Shown: in pieces, positions 50,550 to 59,639 of the stretch
Layout of the letters: every line of letters begins with the position of its first letter
How positions within the stretch are numbered: position 1 is the stretch's first letter
Source: JAHEJB01 sp041748175
Lineage (GTDB): Bacteria; Bacteroidota; Rhodothermia; Rhodothermales; Rubricoccaceae
NCBI GenBank assembly: GCA_041748175.1
Contig: JBGTDU010000017.1
Span: forward strand, 1 to 64,000
Direction of reading: 5' to 3'
Length of the DNA: 64,000 nucleotides
Position numbers and translations under genes: made by a program
Notes under the pieces: generated by a model
Databases searched by the model: none
Told to the model about the DNA's origin: nothing
What the model saw: only the letters and a program-made list of their open reading frames with translations

Positions 50550-51308
50550 ATGTCTGTCTCCACCACTGCGCAGATTGATCCAACCGTCGAAATTGCCGAC
50601 GACGCCGTAATTGGTCATTTCACGGTAATTGGCGCGGATGTTCAGATTGGGAGCGCGTGCCTGATCGGCCATCACGTGATTATTCGCGAGGGTACCGTCG
50701 TCGGAAGCAACACCCGGATAGACGATCACGCGGTCCTCGGAAAGCAACCCATGAGGGCGGCTCGAAGCGCTACGACCAACCTCGCTCTTTTGCCGCCCGC
50801 GCGTATAGGCAATGGATCACTGATTGGAGCAGGTGCCGTGCTGTACGCGGGCTGCACTATCGGAGAATGCGTGCTTGTCGCCGACTATGCCACCATCCGC
50901 GAGCGCGTGGACGTCGGCGAAGAAACGATAGTGGGCCGCGGCGTGGCGATTGAAAACGACTGCTCGGTTGGCGCGCGGTGCAAGTTGGAGACCAATGCAT
51001 ACATCTGCGCCTACACCACAATCGGGGACGATGTGTTTATCGCGCCGGGCGTTCTGACGAGCAATGACAATTTTATGGGGCGTACAGAGGAACGCAAGAA
51101 GCATTTTGCTGGCCCGACGATCCGCAGCGGCGCACGGCTTGGCGTTGGCTCTGTGATTCTTCCGGGCAAAGAGATCCCCTCCGAGGCCGTTGTAGGGGCC
51201 GGGGCCGTCTTGACGCGCGATGCCGAAGCGAATCGAATTCATCAGGGCGTGCCTGCTCGCGCAATACGGGAAGTTCCGCCGGAGCAACGACTAGATGTCC
51301 CACTCTAG
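50550..51308 (+). CDS. wbpD: Hexapeptide-repeat N-acetyltransferase (WbpD-like)
   Basis: A 252-residue left-handed beta-helix acyltransferase (IGHFTVIGADVQIGSACLIG, IGAGAVLYAGCTIGECVLVA, IGDDVFIAPGVLTSNDNFMG). WbpD acetylates the 3-amino group of UDP-GlcNAc3NA in the route to UDP-2,3-diacetamido uronic acids. Assignment rests on context: a WbpE-like aminotransferase and a WbpB-like oxidoreductase follow. The ATG at 50550 is chosen because the repeat fold starts there. Confidence 0.75.
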   Translation: MSVSTTAQIDPTVEIADDAVIGHFTVIGADVQIGSACLIGHHVIIREGTVVGSNTRIDDHAVLGKQPMRAARSATTNLALLPPARIGNGSLIGAGAVLYAGCTIGECVLVADYATIRERVDVGEETIVGRGVAIENDCSVGARCKLETNAYICAYTTIGDDVFIAPGVLTSNDNFMGRTEERKKHFAGPTIRSGARLGVGSVILPGKEIPSEAVVGAGAVLTRDAEANRIHQGVPARAIREVPPEQRLDVPL

Positions 51309-51370
51309 GGGTCTGTCGGCGAAGCGCAAACAGAATGTGTACCTTCTCGCAGTTACTGTTGCATGGGATA

Positions 51371-52501
51371 ATGAACCTTCAGATGGTCGATCTGCACGCG
51401 CAGATCGAGGAATTAAGAGACGAGCTCGACGCGGCAATCGCAGCCGTTCTCGACAGCGGCGCGTTCGTCCGTGGGCCTTTTGTTGCGCAGCTGGAGGATG
51501 AGCTGGGCACCCTCTTCGGAGGCGCGCAGACAATTGGCGTCGGCAACGGCACCGATGCCCTGCAACTGGCCTTTATGGCAACCGGCATCGGTGCAGGCGA
51601 CGAGATCATCGTGCCCGCGTTTACGATTTTCGCCACTGCCGAAGCTGCGATGTTGCTCGGTGCCCGTCCTGTATTTGTTGACATCGACCCCCGCACATTC
51701 AACATCGATACGGAGCTGATCGAGGCAGCAATCACAGAAAAGACGAAAGCCATCGTGCCCGTCCATCTGTTCGGCCAAGCGGCGGACATGGACCCGATTC
51801 TCGATATTGCCGGGCGGCACAACCTGAGCGTCATCGAGGATGCGGCCCAGGCAATTGGAGCCAAGTACAAAAATCAGATCGTCGGTACCCTTGGAGATAT
51901 CGGGTGCCTGTCTTTCTATCCAACCAAAAACTTGAGCGCAATTGGCGATGGGGGTGCCTGCATTTCGAGAGATGACGAGCTCGCGGCAACTCTCCGCAAA
52001 CTGGCCAACCACGGAGCCGACAGGAAATATTTCAATGAGCTCGTTGGCATAAACAGCCGACTGGATGGTCTTCAGGCGGCGATCCTGTCGGTGAAGCTGC
52101 CTTATCTGAAGGAATGGACCCGGGCTAGGCAGGCTGCTGCCGATCTCTACGACGAGGTTTTGAGCGAGACCGATTTCGTCACCGTTCCTGCGCGCGCGCC
52201 ATACGCCGACCACGTTTTTCACCAGTACACCGTGCGTGTGCCGACAGAATTTCGAGACGACCTCGCTGCCCACCTGAGAGCACGCGGAATCCCTACGATG
52301 GTCTACTATCCGGTTCCGCTACACAGGCTTCCGGTTTTTTCGGACGCTGCCTACAGCGATTGCGTCCTGCCGGAAGCCGAACGCGCAAGCCAGGAAGTAT
52401 TGTCTCTCCCCATGCATCCGTATTTGTCGGAGGAGCAAATTCAGTACGTTGGTCAAACGATCACGGCTTTCGAACCGGCGTCCGTCTCCGTCACTTTTTA
52501 A
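51371..52501 (+). CDS. wbpE: DegT/DnrJ/EryC1 aminotransferase (WbpE-like)
   Basis: A 376-residue PLP-dependent sugar aminotransferase. The N-terminal MNLQMVDLHAQIEEL, IGVGNGTDALQLA, VIEDAAQAIGAKY and the Schiff-base lysine near 185 (SFYPTKNLSAIGDGGA) are typical. It would aminate the 3-keto sugar made by the WbpB-like enzyme. It lies between the acetyltransferase and the oxidoreductase genes on one strand, 16 bp before the next gene. Confidence 0.88.
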   Translation: MNLQMVDLHAQIEELRDELDAAIAAVLDSGAFVRGPFVAQLEDELGTLFGGAQTIGVGNGTDALQLAFMATGIGAGDEIIVPAFTIFATAEAAMLLGARPVFVDIDPRTFNIDTELIEAAITEKTKAIVPVHLFGQAADMDPILDIAGRHNLSVIEDAAQAIGAKYKNQIVGTLGDIGCLSFYPTKNLSAIGDGGACISRDDELAATLRKLANHGADRKYFNELVGINSRLDGLQAAILSVKLPYLKEWTRARQAAADLYDEVLSETDFVTVPARAPYADHVFHQYTVRVPTEFRDDLAAHLRARGIPTMVYYPVPLHRLPVFSDAAYSDCVLPEAERASQEVLSLPMHPYLSEEQIQYVGQTITAFEPASVSVTF

Positions 52502-52517
52502 CCTGGTTCTGCGCAGG

Positions 52518-53546
52518 ATGCCGTCCGATATCCCCCCCGTTGTACGACTCGCACAGATTGGCGTGGGCTATTGGGGGCGGAATCTTTTGAGGAACTTTGC
52601 CGCTCTGCCGGGTGCGGAAGTCGCCTGGGCGTGCGACACGCAGGAGGACGCCCGTAACGCCGCTACTGCTACTCATCCGACCATCCGGATAACGCGAGAC
52701 ATCGAGGATGTTCTCTCGGATGATTCGGTGGCGGCCATAGTCGTAGCCACGGAGACACCCCAGCATTTCCTGATGGCAGAGGCAGCGTTGCGGGCGGGAA
52801 AGCACGTTTTTGTCGAAAAGCCCCTCGCCCAGACCGTCGATCAGGCGAAGCGCCTTGTCGCTCTCGCTAAGGACAATGACCTCCGGCTAATGGTCGGCCA
52901 CCTCCTGCTCTACCATCCGGCGTTTCGCCACGTAGAATCGCTGATCCGGCAGAATGAGTTTGGAAATATCCGCTATCTGTATAGCACGCGAGTGAATCTC
53001 GGTATCGTCCGTCGTCGCGAGAATGCATTTGATAGCCTTGCACCGCACGATCTATCGGTCGCGCTCGCCTACGTAGACAGTAAACCCGTGGCTGTTTCCG
53101 CTCAGGGAAGCGCATACCTGCAGCCCAATGTTGAAGACGTAGTGTTTGCAACCATATTCTTTGAAAACGGTGCCCTCGCGCATATCCACACGTCCTGGCT
53201 CGACCCGCACAAAATCCGCAAGACCACCGTGGTTGGTAGCAAGATGATGGCCGTGATTGATGACATGGAAGCAGCGGAGAAGGTTCGTCTGTATGACATA
53301 AGCGCTGAGATCTCCGAGCCTGGCTATGCCGACTTTGCCGATGCGGTTAGCGTTCGCTCGGGCGGTATCGTCATCCCTAAAATTGCTAACACGGAGCCGC
53401 TCAGGAGCGAATGCGAGGAATTTGTCGCGGCGATTGTCGAGCACCGTGCACCCCGCACGGACGGGGAGAGCGGACTCGCAGTCGTAAGGCTTCTTGAGGC
53501 TGCACGGAAATCCACTGAAGCCGGGGGATCGCGCGTCGAGGCTTAG
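52518..53546 (+). CDS. wbpB: Gfo/Idh/MocA oxidoreductase (WbpB-like)
   Basis: A 342-residue NAD-dependent sugar oxidoreductase. The Rossmann motif RLAQIGVGYWGRNLLRNFAA starts near residue 10, the EKP motif in VFVEKPLAQT, and the catalytic HDLS region in APHDLSVALA. WbpB oxidises UDP-GlcNAcA at C3, supplying the substrate for the aminotransferase. The ATG at 52518 lies 16 bp after the aminotransferase stop. It completes a D-E-B set; the UDP-GlcNAc 6-dehydrogenase (WbpA) is not in the window. Confidence 0.82.
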   Translation: MPSDIPPVVRLAQIGVGYWGRNLLRNFAALPGAEVAWACDTQEDARNAATATHPTIRITRDIEDVLSDDSVAAIVVATETPQHFLMAEAALRAGKHVFVEKPLAQTVDQAKRLVALAKDNDLRLMVGHLLLYHPAFRHVESLIRQNEFGNIRYLYSTRVNLGIVRRRENAFDSLAPHDLSVALAYVDSKPVAVSAQGSAYLQPNVEDVVFATIFFENGALAHIHTSWLDPHKIRKTTVVGSKMMAVIDDMEAAEKVRLYDISAEISEPGYADFADAVSVRSGGIVIPKIANTEPLRSECEEFVAAIVEHRAPRTDGESGLAVVRLLEAARKSTEAGGSRVEA

Positions 53547-53589
53547 CCCGATTCCCCTCCACTTGGCGTCCTTTGCAAATAACACAACT

Positions 53590-55296
53590 ATGACGATGAT
53601 CAATCGCTTATTTTTCGTCGGAGTCCTCCTCCTGTTGGTCTCCTCTAGCTCAATTGCGCAGGTTGATGGAATCCTCCAGATCAATAGTCCGCTGCAAACT
53701 TTCCTTGAGCGGCAGCAAACCCGCGGACTGCTGAACGGCGCGATCCTCAGCCACCAGCCGCTTTCCGCATACGAGGCGAACGCATACCTGGATAGCCTCG
53801 CCGTCGATTCGGACGCCCTCCAGCGAATGTCTCGCGTCGATCGGGAACTCCTCGATCGTTTTCGCGGCGAGACGCAAGGGCCCGGCGTAGAATTCGTCCG
53901 TCAGCGGCTATCAGGTCTATATCGGAACGGACAGGATTTCTTCTCTGCGGAGGCAGACGATTTTGGCATACAACTCTCTCCGGTTCTTTACCTGGACATA
54001 GGCAGAGCTAATCAGGGTACTGACGCGGATCCATCTGAAGCTGGCGAATCGGCTAACGCCATCACTACCTATAGGAATACGCGGGGTGTTCGGGCGTCGG
54101 GGCACCTTGGTGATCGGCTGTTTTTTGAGACGCGCATTGAGGAGAACCAGCGCGTTGTCCCGGTGGCGGATCGAGATCTGGTGAGCCAGCGCATCGGCGA
54201 ACGTTTTTTTCGCGACGGAGAAACGTTTGACTATTGGGTGGTGACCGGCGTGGCCGGGGTCCGAACCAAATATGTGGAGATCCGCGCCGGGCGTGACGAA
54301 AACCTGTGGTCTGCCGGCCGGGGCGGCCTCCTCGTTTCCAACTTCCCTACGACCTACGACCAGATCCAACTTCGCACCCGCGTTTGGCGGCTCCAGTACA
54401 CGAATGTATTCGCGTCCCTGACAGATCGATCACTGCCTCGCGACTCCGTTACAGCCATGCATCGGACCAAGTACGGCGTCTTCCACAGGCTTGCTATCGA
54501 TTTCCCGGGGCGCGTTCAAGTCGGCCTTTCGGAGGCCTCGATTCTCGCACCTACCGCCGAGGACCGAGGACCTGGTTTCTATATGGCATTTTTCAATCCG
54601 ATCATTTTCCTCCGGGCAGTTGATTTTGAGGAAGGATCCCCAGCCAATATGCTCATCGCCCTGGACGCGCAATGGGTTGCCACGTCCGGTGTTCAGTTGT
54701 ACGGCCAGTTCATGCTTGACGAGTTTCGCGCATCCGAAATTTTCAGCGGAAATGGTTGGATCAACAACAAATGGGGAGCTCTGGCCGGTGTGCATGTCGC
54801 CGGTATCGGAATCCAGGACCTTGAACTGAGGGCCGAATATGCCCGAGTGAGGCCTTATACCTATTCGAGCAGAGACGCCCAGCGTGCCCTCCTCCACAAT
54901 TTTGGTATCCTGGGCCACGCCTACGGACCGAACGCCGAAAGCGTCACGGTGTGGGCCGACTACCGACCTACCGACCGCATCACAACGTCCCTGTTCGCGA
55001 CGGCTTCTCGCCGAGGACGGAATGACGGCGACATCAACTGGGGGGGCGATCCGGTCGTACCCTATACGCAGAATGCGCCGCTGGAATTTGGCGTAGCTCT
55101 CGGCCAGGGCATCCGACAGACAGAGGCACGCCTGGAAGGACGGTTTGGTTTTGAAGTGCTCCCCAATCTTGTTCTCGAGGCCAAGGCCGAATACGCGCGC
55201 CTGAGCGACGCGGGCGATCCGGCCTTGTCCCGAAACTACACAAGCTTCGGCGGTGGCCTCAGGTGGAGCCTCCCCTACGCGAACCCCCGTTTCTAA
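53590..55296 (+). CDS. Wzi-like outer-membrane capsule assembly barrel
   Basis: A 568-residue exported beta-barrel protein. The ATG at 53590 gives a signal peptide (NRLFFVGVLLLLVSSSSIAQ). The body alternates short strands typical of the Caps_assemb_Wzi family as found in Bacteroidota (FFETRIEENQRVVPVADRDL, QLYGQFMLDEFRASEIFSGN, ELRAEYARVRPYTYSSRD). In enterobacteria Wzi holds capsule at the cell surface. The position between sugar-nucleotide and polysaccharide genes fits. Confidence 0.8.
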   Translation: MTMINRLFFVGVLLLLVSSSSIAQVDGILQINSPLQTFLERQQTRGLLNGAILSHQPLSAYEANAYLDSLAVDSDALQRMSRVDRELLDRFRGETQGPGVEFVRQRLSGLYRNGQDFFSAEADDFGIQLSPVLYLDIGRANQGTDADPSEAGESANAITTYRNTRGVRASGHLGDRLFFETRIEENQRVVPVADRDLVSQRIGERFFRDGETFDYWVVTGVAGVRTKYVEIRAGRDENLWSAGRGGLLVSNFPTTYDQIQLRTRVWRLQYTNVFASLTDRSLPRDSVTAMHRTKYGVFHRLAIDFPGRVQVGLSEASILAPTAEDRGPGFYMAFFNPIIFLRAVDFEEGSPANMLIALDAQWVATSGVQLYGQFMLDEFRASEIFSGNGWINNKWGALAGVHVAGIGIQDLELRAEYARVRPYTYSSRDAQRALLHNFGILGHAYGPNAESVTVWADYRPTDRITTSLFATASRRGRNDGDINWGGDPVVPYTQNAPLEFGVALGQGIRQTEARLEGRFGFEVLPNLVLEAKAEYARLSDAGDPALSRNYTSFGGGLRWSLPYANPRF

Positions 55297-55343
55297 ACGG
55301 GCATTGCTGACGCCACCAGGAAGCGAGCCGCGAGCCACGGTTA

Positions 55344-55369
55344 ATCCTGGGTTGCTATCAAACCAGGAT
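55344..55369. terminator. Hairpin between convergent wzi-like and wecA-like genes
   Basis: ATCCTGG (55344-55350) pairs with CCAGGAT (55363-55369), extended by one or two pairs inward. There is no T-run. It is a candidate bidirectional stop between the convergent genes. Confidence 0.4.
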
Positions 55370-55419
55370 CGCGGAGATGCAGATCGGGCTGAACGCCTCC
55401 GATACGGAAGACGAAGCTC

Positions 55420-56577
55420 TTACACGTGAGCGTCGGCCAAGTCGTCTTCAACTACCTTCGGCATTACGGGCTCCCCTGCAGAACCGTCGCCGGAAAGAGC
55501 TAGATGGTCGACCGATCGAGCACGCGCTCGGCGACTCGCATATCCCAGCCAATACAGAAAAACCCCGACGATTACCGTACCCAACAAAAAGATCTCGATT
55601 GCTATTCGAGGGCGCACGGCGGCCATCAGCATCGCGCCCACCGAAAAGAACACGCCAGCGCCGTAGAGGGCAAGAACAGTATTGCGATGAGAAAGCTTTT
55701 TGGAAAGGCGGTGGTGGATGTGGTCGCTATCGGCTGAGAACAGGGACCTCCCGAGCAGAAAGCGCCGCGCGATGGACGTTCCAGTGTCAAGGATCGGCAA
55801 CCCCATCGCAACGGCTGGGATAACCAGGGCCAAGACCGGAAGCTCGTGCGCCTTCCCATGCAGGGCGTACACGGCAAGCAGATAACCAAGGAACAGGCTC
55901 CCGCAATCGCCCATAAAGATCTTGGCGGGGTGAAAGTTGTAGCGCAGAAACCCGAGAAGGGCTCCCACGAGCGCAACGCTCAAGACGATATCGACAACCC
56001 GGCCACCTATCAGATACACAGCGGCAAGCCCAATCAGAACGATTGCCACAACGCCAGCGGCAAGGCCGTCCATGCCGTCCAGAAAGTTGACAGCGTTCAT
56101 TGTGCCTACCATCCACAAGGCCGTCAATCCATACGAAAAAGCCATGGCCAGGAGACCTCCCCCCAGGAAATCATCCATCAGCCCGATACGAATGCCTCCG
56201 GCGATCACAAACAAGGTTGCCCCGAACTGCGCGATGAGCTTATGCCTGAAATGCACATCGTAGAGGTCGTCCAGAAATCCAACGCCAGCAATAACGACTG
56301 CGCCAACTATGACGAGCGGAGGTGGCACCAGGGCAGCGCCACCCGGTATTGAAGGGAAGAGCCGCTGGAGCACGACAAACACGGAAATTCCTGCCAGCCA
56401 CCCCGCGACGATCGCCAGCCCGCCAATATTCGGAATGGGCTTGGTATGGATCTTACGGCCTTGATCGGGTGTGTCGTTCCACCCCATCCGAACCGCAAAT
56501 CGGGAAACGATTGGAACAAGCGCCAGCGTTGCGCACAAACACACTACGAACACCGCTACGATGCCGGGAAGAAACAT
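55420..56577 (-). CDS. WecA/TagO-like polyprenyl-phosphate sugar-1-P transferase, copy 1
   Basis: A 385-residue membrane enzyme of the MraY/WecA superfamily with about ten or eleven spans. NAVNFLDGMDGLAAGV holds the Asp pair, FMGDCGSLFLGY the conserved Asp, and SADSDHIHHRL the His-rich cytoplasmic motif. It transfers a sugar-1-phosphate to undecaprenyl phosphate, starting a surface polysaccharide. A paralogue lies upstream at 56964. Confidence 0.9.
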   Translation of the reverse strand: MFLPGIVAVFVVCLCATLALVPIVSRFAVRMGWNDTPDQGRKIHTKPIPNIGGLAIVAGWLAGISVFVVLQRLFPSIPGGAALVPPPLVIVGAVVIAGVGFLDDLYDVHFRHKLIAQFGATLFVIAGGIRIGLMDDFLGGGLLAMAFSYGLTALWMVGTMNAVNFLDGMDGLAAGVVAIVLIGLAAVYLIGGRVVDIVLSVALVGALLGFLRYNFHPAKIFMGDCGSLFLGYLLAVYALHGKAHELPVLALVIPAVAMGLPILDTGTSIARRFLLGRSLFSADSDHIHHRLSKKLSHRNTVLALYGAGVFFSVGAMLMAAVRPRIAIEIFLLGTVIVGVFLYWLGYASRRARARSVDHLALSGDGSAGEPVMPKVVEDDLADAHV

Positions 56578-56963
56578 GGCCTAATTCAGGGAAGAGCTGG
56601 GGCGACAGCGGAGTGAACATACTTGAGTAAGATGAACGTGCAGAAGGGGATGTCGGTTTGTTTCCGCTGTTTGGGAAGCACTCGTCGGAAGCGCATCAGG
56701 TAAAAGGCCTCCACGCTTCCCGAAGGGCAAAGAGAATAGGGAAGAGATCGCAAACGTGCAAGCAGTCAATGTGAATCCATGTAGGCCACAGGGCCGATTA
56801 ATGCATGTTCGAGGTATGGCATCGTGACACCACCCACAACCATAACAAGACAAATAGAATCCAGTCAACGATGCAGGGCATCGGTCAAGCCAGAGCCTTT
56901 ATCGGCAACGACCCTTAGCGACTATAACTAAACAGGGCACCGCCTTTCCGAATAAACCAATCG
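56578..56963. other. Intergenic region between the two wecA-like genes
   Basis: 386 bp, less GC-rich than its surroundings, with no recognised gene. It contains the promoter of copy 1 if that gene is transcribed separately. I see no convincing promoter pair, RNA or repeat. Confidence 0.4.
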
Positions 56964-58220
56964 TTACCCGTCGTCGCTGGCCGCAGGTTGCGCCGCCGTC
57001 TCCTCCGCGACCGCTTCAATACTGGCATTTGACGACTCTTCCGATCGCATTGCCAGTTTCAACTCGACGGGTTGAACGGCACCATCGCCTCTCGAAAGCC
57101 TGGCTGGATCGACAACAATTCGATAAAGCGACCGCGTCGCGCCGCGCCCATCGGCAGGACCTGTCGAAAATCTACCGGGCAGATAGCCGAGCCAGTAAAG
57201 AAAAACGGAAACAACTACGACACCCAGGCAGAAGATGAGCACCGCTGCCTGGGCTGACGAAAGCGCCATGAGAACGGCACCTCCCGCAAAGAACCCACTC
57301 GCCAGGTACAGGATGCCGACGACCCGCTCGTCGGGAAATCGGACCATGAGCCGATGGTGGAAATGGTCGCCATCCGAATGAAGAAGCGGCTTATCGTACT
57401 GCGGCCGGCGAATAATCGTGATGAGCATGTCCAAAATCGGCAGACCAAGTACAACAGCCGCTATCGTCAGCGAGATGGTTGGATTTTCATGCGCCGTTCC
57501 TCGCAGTGCTAATACGGCCAGAACGAAGCCGAGGAAGTGACTTCCCACATCCCCCATGAAGATGGATGCTGGTCGGACGTTGTAGTACAAGAATCCAAGA
57601 ACGGCACCCAAAGCAACCGCGACAAGGAAAATTCCAGAAACGTCTCCTCCAATCGCGTGGACTGTGCCCAGTCCGATAAGGGCAATGGCGACGACACCCC
57701 CGGCCAAGCCGTCCATACCATCGATAAAATTGACCCCGTTAACGACACCGACAATCCAAATTATTGTCAACACCATGGAGACGGCCAGCGCGAAATCCCC
57801 ACCTCCAAGCGCTCCATCGAAGACGGTGATACGGAGGCCGCCTGCCACGACAAGGGCGCTAACCAGTATTTGCGCTATGAGCTTGGGAAGGGCAGGCATA
57901 TCTCGCACATCGTCCACGAAGCCGACGCCAGCCATGAGCAACGCGCCAATCAGGAGAACGACAGAGGGTATCTCAAACGCTACGGCCTGATCCGAAGCCA
58001 GTAACGACCCGATTAGGCCGAAGCAGCCCAAGCCGATTCCCATGGCGCCGACGATGGCCAGTCCCCCAACTCTTGGAACGACTCGAACGTGAACCTTTCT
58101 GTGACCGTCCGGCCTATCCATCCACCCCATTCTGACGGCAAGCCGGTGAACGAGAGGGACAAAGAGGAGGGCAACAGCCAAGCTCAGCGCGAGAGCACCT
58201 ACCAGATTCAGAACGAGCAT
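56964..58220 (-). CDS. WecA/TagO-like polyprenyl-phosphate sugar-1-P transferase, copy 2
   Basis: A 418-residue paralogue of the downstream gene with the same motifs: NGVNFIDGMDGLAGGV, FMGDVGSHFLGF and SDGDHFHHRLM. A C-terminal cytoplasmic extension of about 60 residues (EESSNASIEAVAEETAAQ) is absent from copy 1. Two such enzymes in one locus may start different glycans or use different sugars. Confidence 0.9.
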   Translation of the reverse strand: MLVLNLVGALALSLAVALLFVPLVHRLAVRMGWMDRPDGHRKVHVRVVPRVGGLAIVGAMGIGLGCFGLIGSLLASDQAVAFEIPSVVLLIGALLMAGVGFVDDVRDMPALPKLIAQILVSALVVAGGLRITVFDGALGGGDFALAVSMVLTIIWIVGVVNGVNFIDGMDGLAGGVVAIALIGLGTVHAIGGDVSGIFLVAVALGAVLGFLYYNVRPASIFMGDVGSHFLGFVLAVLALRGTAHENPTISLTIAAVVLGLPILDMLITIIRRPQYDKPLLHSDGDHFHHRLMVRFPDERVVGILYLASGFFAGGAVLMALSSAQAAVLIFCLGVVVVSVFLYWLGYLPGRFSTGPADGRGATRSLYRIVVDPARLSRGDGAVQPVELKLAMRSEESSNASIEAVAEETAAQPAASDDG

Positions 58221-58375
58221 AGAGTCGATACGATGCGCAGAGCGGCTGCCGACGTGCGGCGGATTTAGTCGGGCATCCGATAATCGGGTTCGGGTGCCTC
58301 CCCCTAAATAACAACCACACCACTGGAATTCAAGCGATACCTGAGCAAAGCAGCAGTTCTGCCAAGAAATACACG

Positions 58376-59611
58376 TTAGAGTATTTGGTTTGCTGGTTTT
58401 TCGTTCGCCACTCCCAGCCTGCTGCCTTCTGACACCACCGAGGCACCATTTGATTTGTGTTTTCGACCAACAGCGGCAAGTTTGGCCTTCACAGCAGTGT
58501 CATCGCTCGGAATCGCCACCGGAACCGTGAGAAGCTTCAGGTACGCCTCTACGACGCGATCCCACGTGTAGCTCGCCCTCACTCGCTCGAGAGCACGGCT
58601 CCCGACTGCATTGCGCTGGTTCTCGTCAGCGTCCAGTCGCTCCACCTGTGCGGTTACATCGGCGGCGGTCGAGAAGTAGACGGCGCAATCCTTCGCCACT
58701 TCTCTATTAAAAGGGTTGTCGTGGGCAACGATGGCGTTGCCACTCGCCATGGCCTCGAGGAGGGAGGGGTTGGTGCCGCCAACAGAATGGCCGTGCAAGT
58801 AGGTCCGAGCATAATACCGGAGCGCAACGAGTCGCTCGTCATAAATGGGGCCGGGGAGAATGATCCGCGAATCGGCGGTTGCGATGGCATCTAGTGCGCG
58901 GGTGTAGGCGGTCGGCTTGCGCGTAGTGCCTAGTGCAATGAGCGGATGAGGGCTGTTGGAGTTCGTGTATCCGAGGAAAAGTTCGCGCACATGGTTCTCC
59001 GGCTCGAATCGGCTCACGACAAGGTGATATCCGTCAGGCTCAAGGCCCCACTCGGCCAGCGGCGCAGTGTCGGGAGGTGATTCGACGATATCCGCACCGT
59101 AGGGAATAACAACGATTTTGGGCAGCCTGTCGTGGCGGGTGCCAAGAAACGCCTTGATGGCTTCGGCATCGGCGATCATCAGATGGGGAACGAAGTTGGC
59201 AACGGACTCCATCAATTTCCACCACGTCTTGCCTACGATGCCCCATTTGCCCCGCTGCCATTCGATGCCATCCATATTCATCCAGACTTCCGTTCCGGCC
59301 AGCCGCGGCATTAGACAAAACAAGCTCGTTCCATAACCCAGCATGTACACGATGTCGTACTTCTTGCGGGCTGCCCAGAGCGCGCGAAAGTCGTGGAGAA
59401 TCGTCGTAAGACCACCGAGATGTGGGGCCGGGACGTAAACCAGGCGTACGCCGTGATACATGGTTGGCCCCGTGCTTCCTTCGCAGTAAACCGTTACATC
59501 GATGCCTTGCTTTGCCAGCCTTACGGCGAGTTCTTGAGTAAAAGTCTCAAATCCTCCGTATTGGGCCGGAATACCGCGAGAGCCTAGAATTGCGATGGAA
59601 GGTCGAGGCAT
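58376..59611 (-). CDS. Glycosyltransferase family 4 with DUF1972 N-terminus
   Basis: A 411-residue glycosyltransferase. The N-terminal SIAILGSRGIPAQYGGFETF is the DUF1972 signature found in rhamnosyl- and related transferases. The C-terminal GT4 part has GHSVGGTNPSLLEAMASGNA and VAHDNPFNREVAKD. The ATG at 59611 is the start. It lies between the polymerase/ligase gene and the WecA-like gene on the minus strand. Acceptor and donor are unknown; dTDP-rhamnose is plausible from the nearby rml genes. Confidence 0.87.
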   Translation of the reverse strand: MPRPSIAILGSRGIPAQYGGFETFTQELAVRLAKQGIDVTVYCEGSTGPTMYHGVRLVYVPAPHLGGLTTILHDFRALWAARKKYDIVYMLGYGTSLFCLMPRLAGTEVWMNMDGIEWQRGKWGIVGKTWWKLMESVANFVPHLMIADAEAIKAFLGTRHDRLPKIVVIPYGADIVESPPDTAPLAEWGLEPDGYHLVVSRFEPENHVRELFLGYTNSNSPHPLIALGTTRKPTAYTRALDAIATADSRIILPGPIYDERLVALRYYARTYLHGHSVGGTNPSLLEAMASGNAIVAHDNPFNREVAKDCAVYFSTAADVTAQVERLDADENQRNAVGSRALERVRASYTWDRVVEAYLKLLTVPVAIPSDDTAVKAKLAAVGRKHKSNGASVVSEGSRLGVANEKPANQIL

Positions 59612-59639
59612 GAACCCGGCTGAGTGGACTGGGTGGAAG

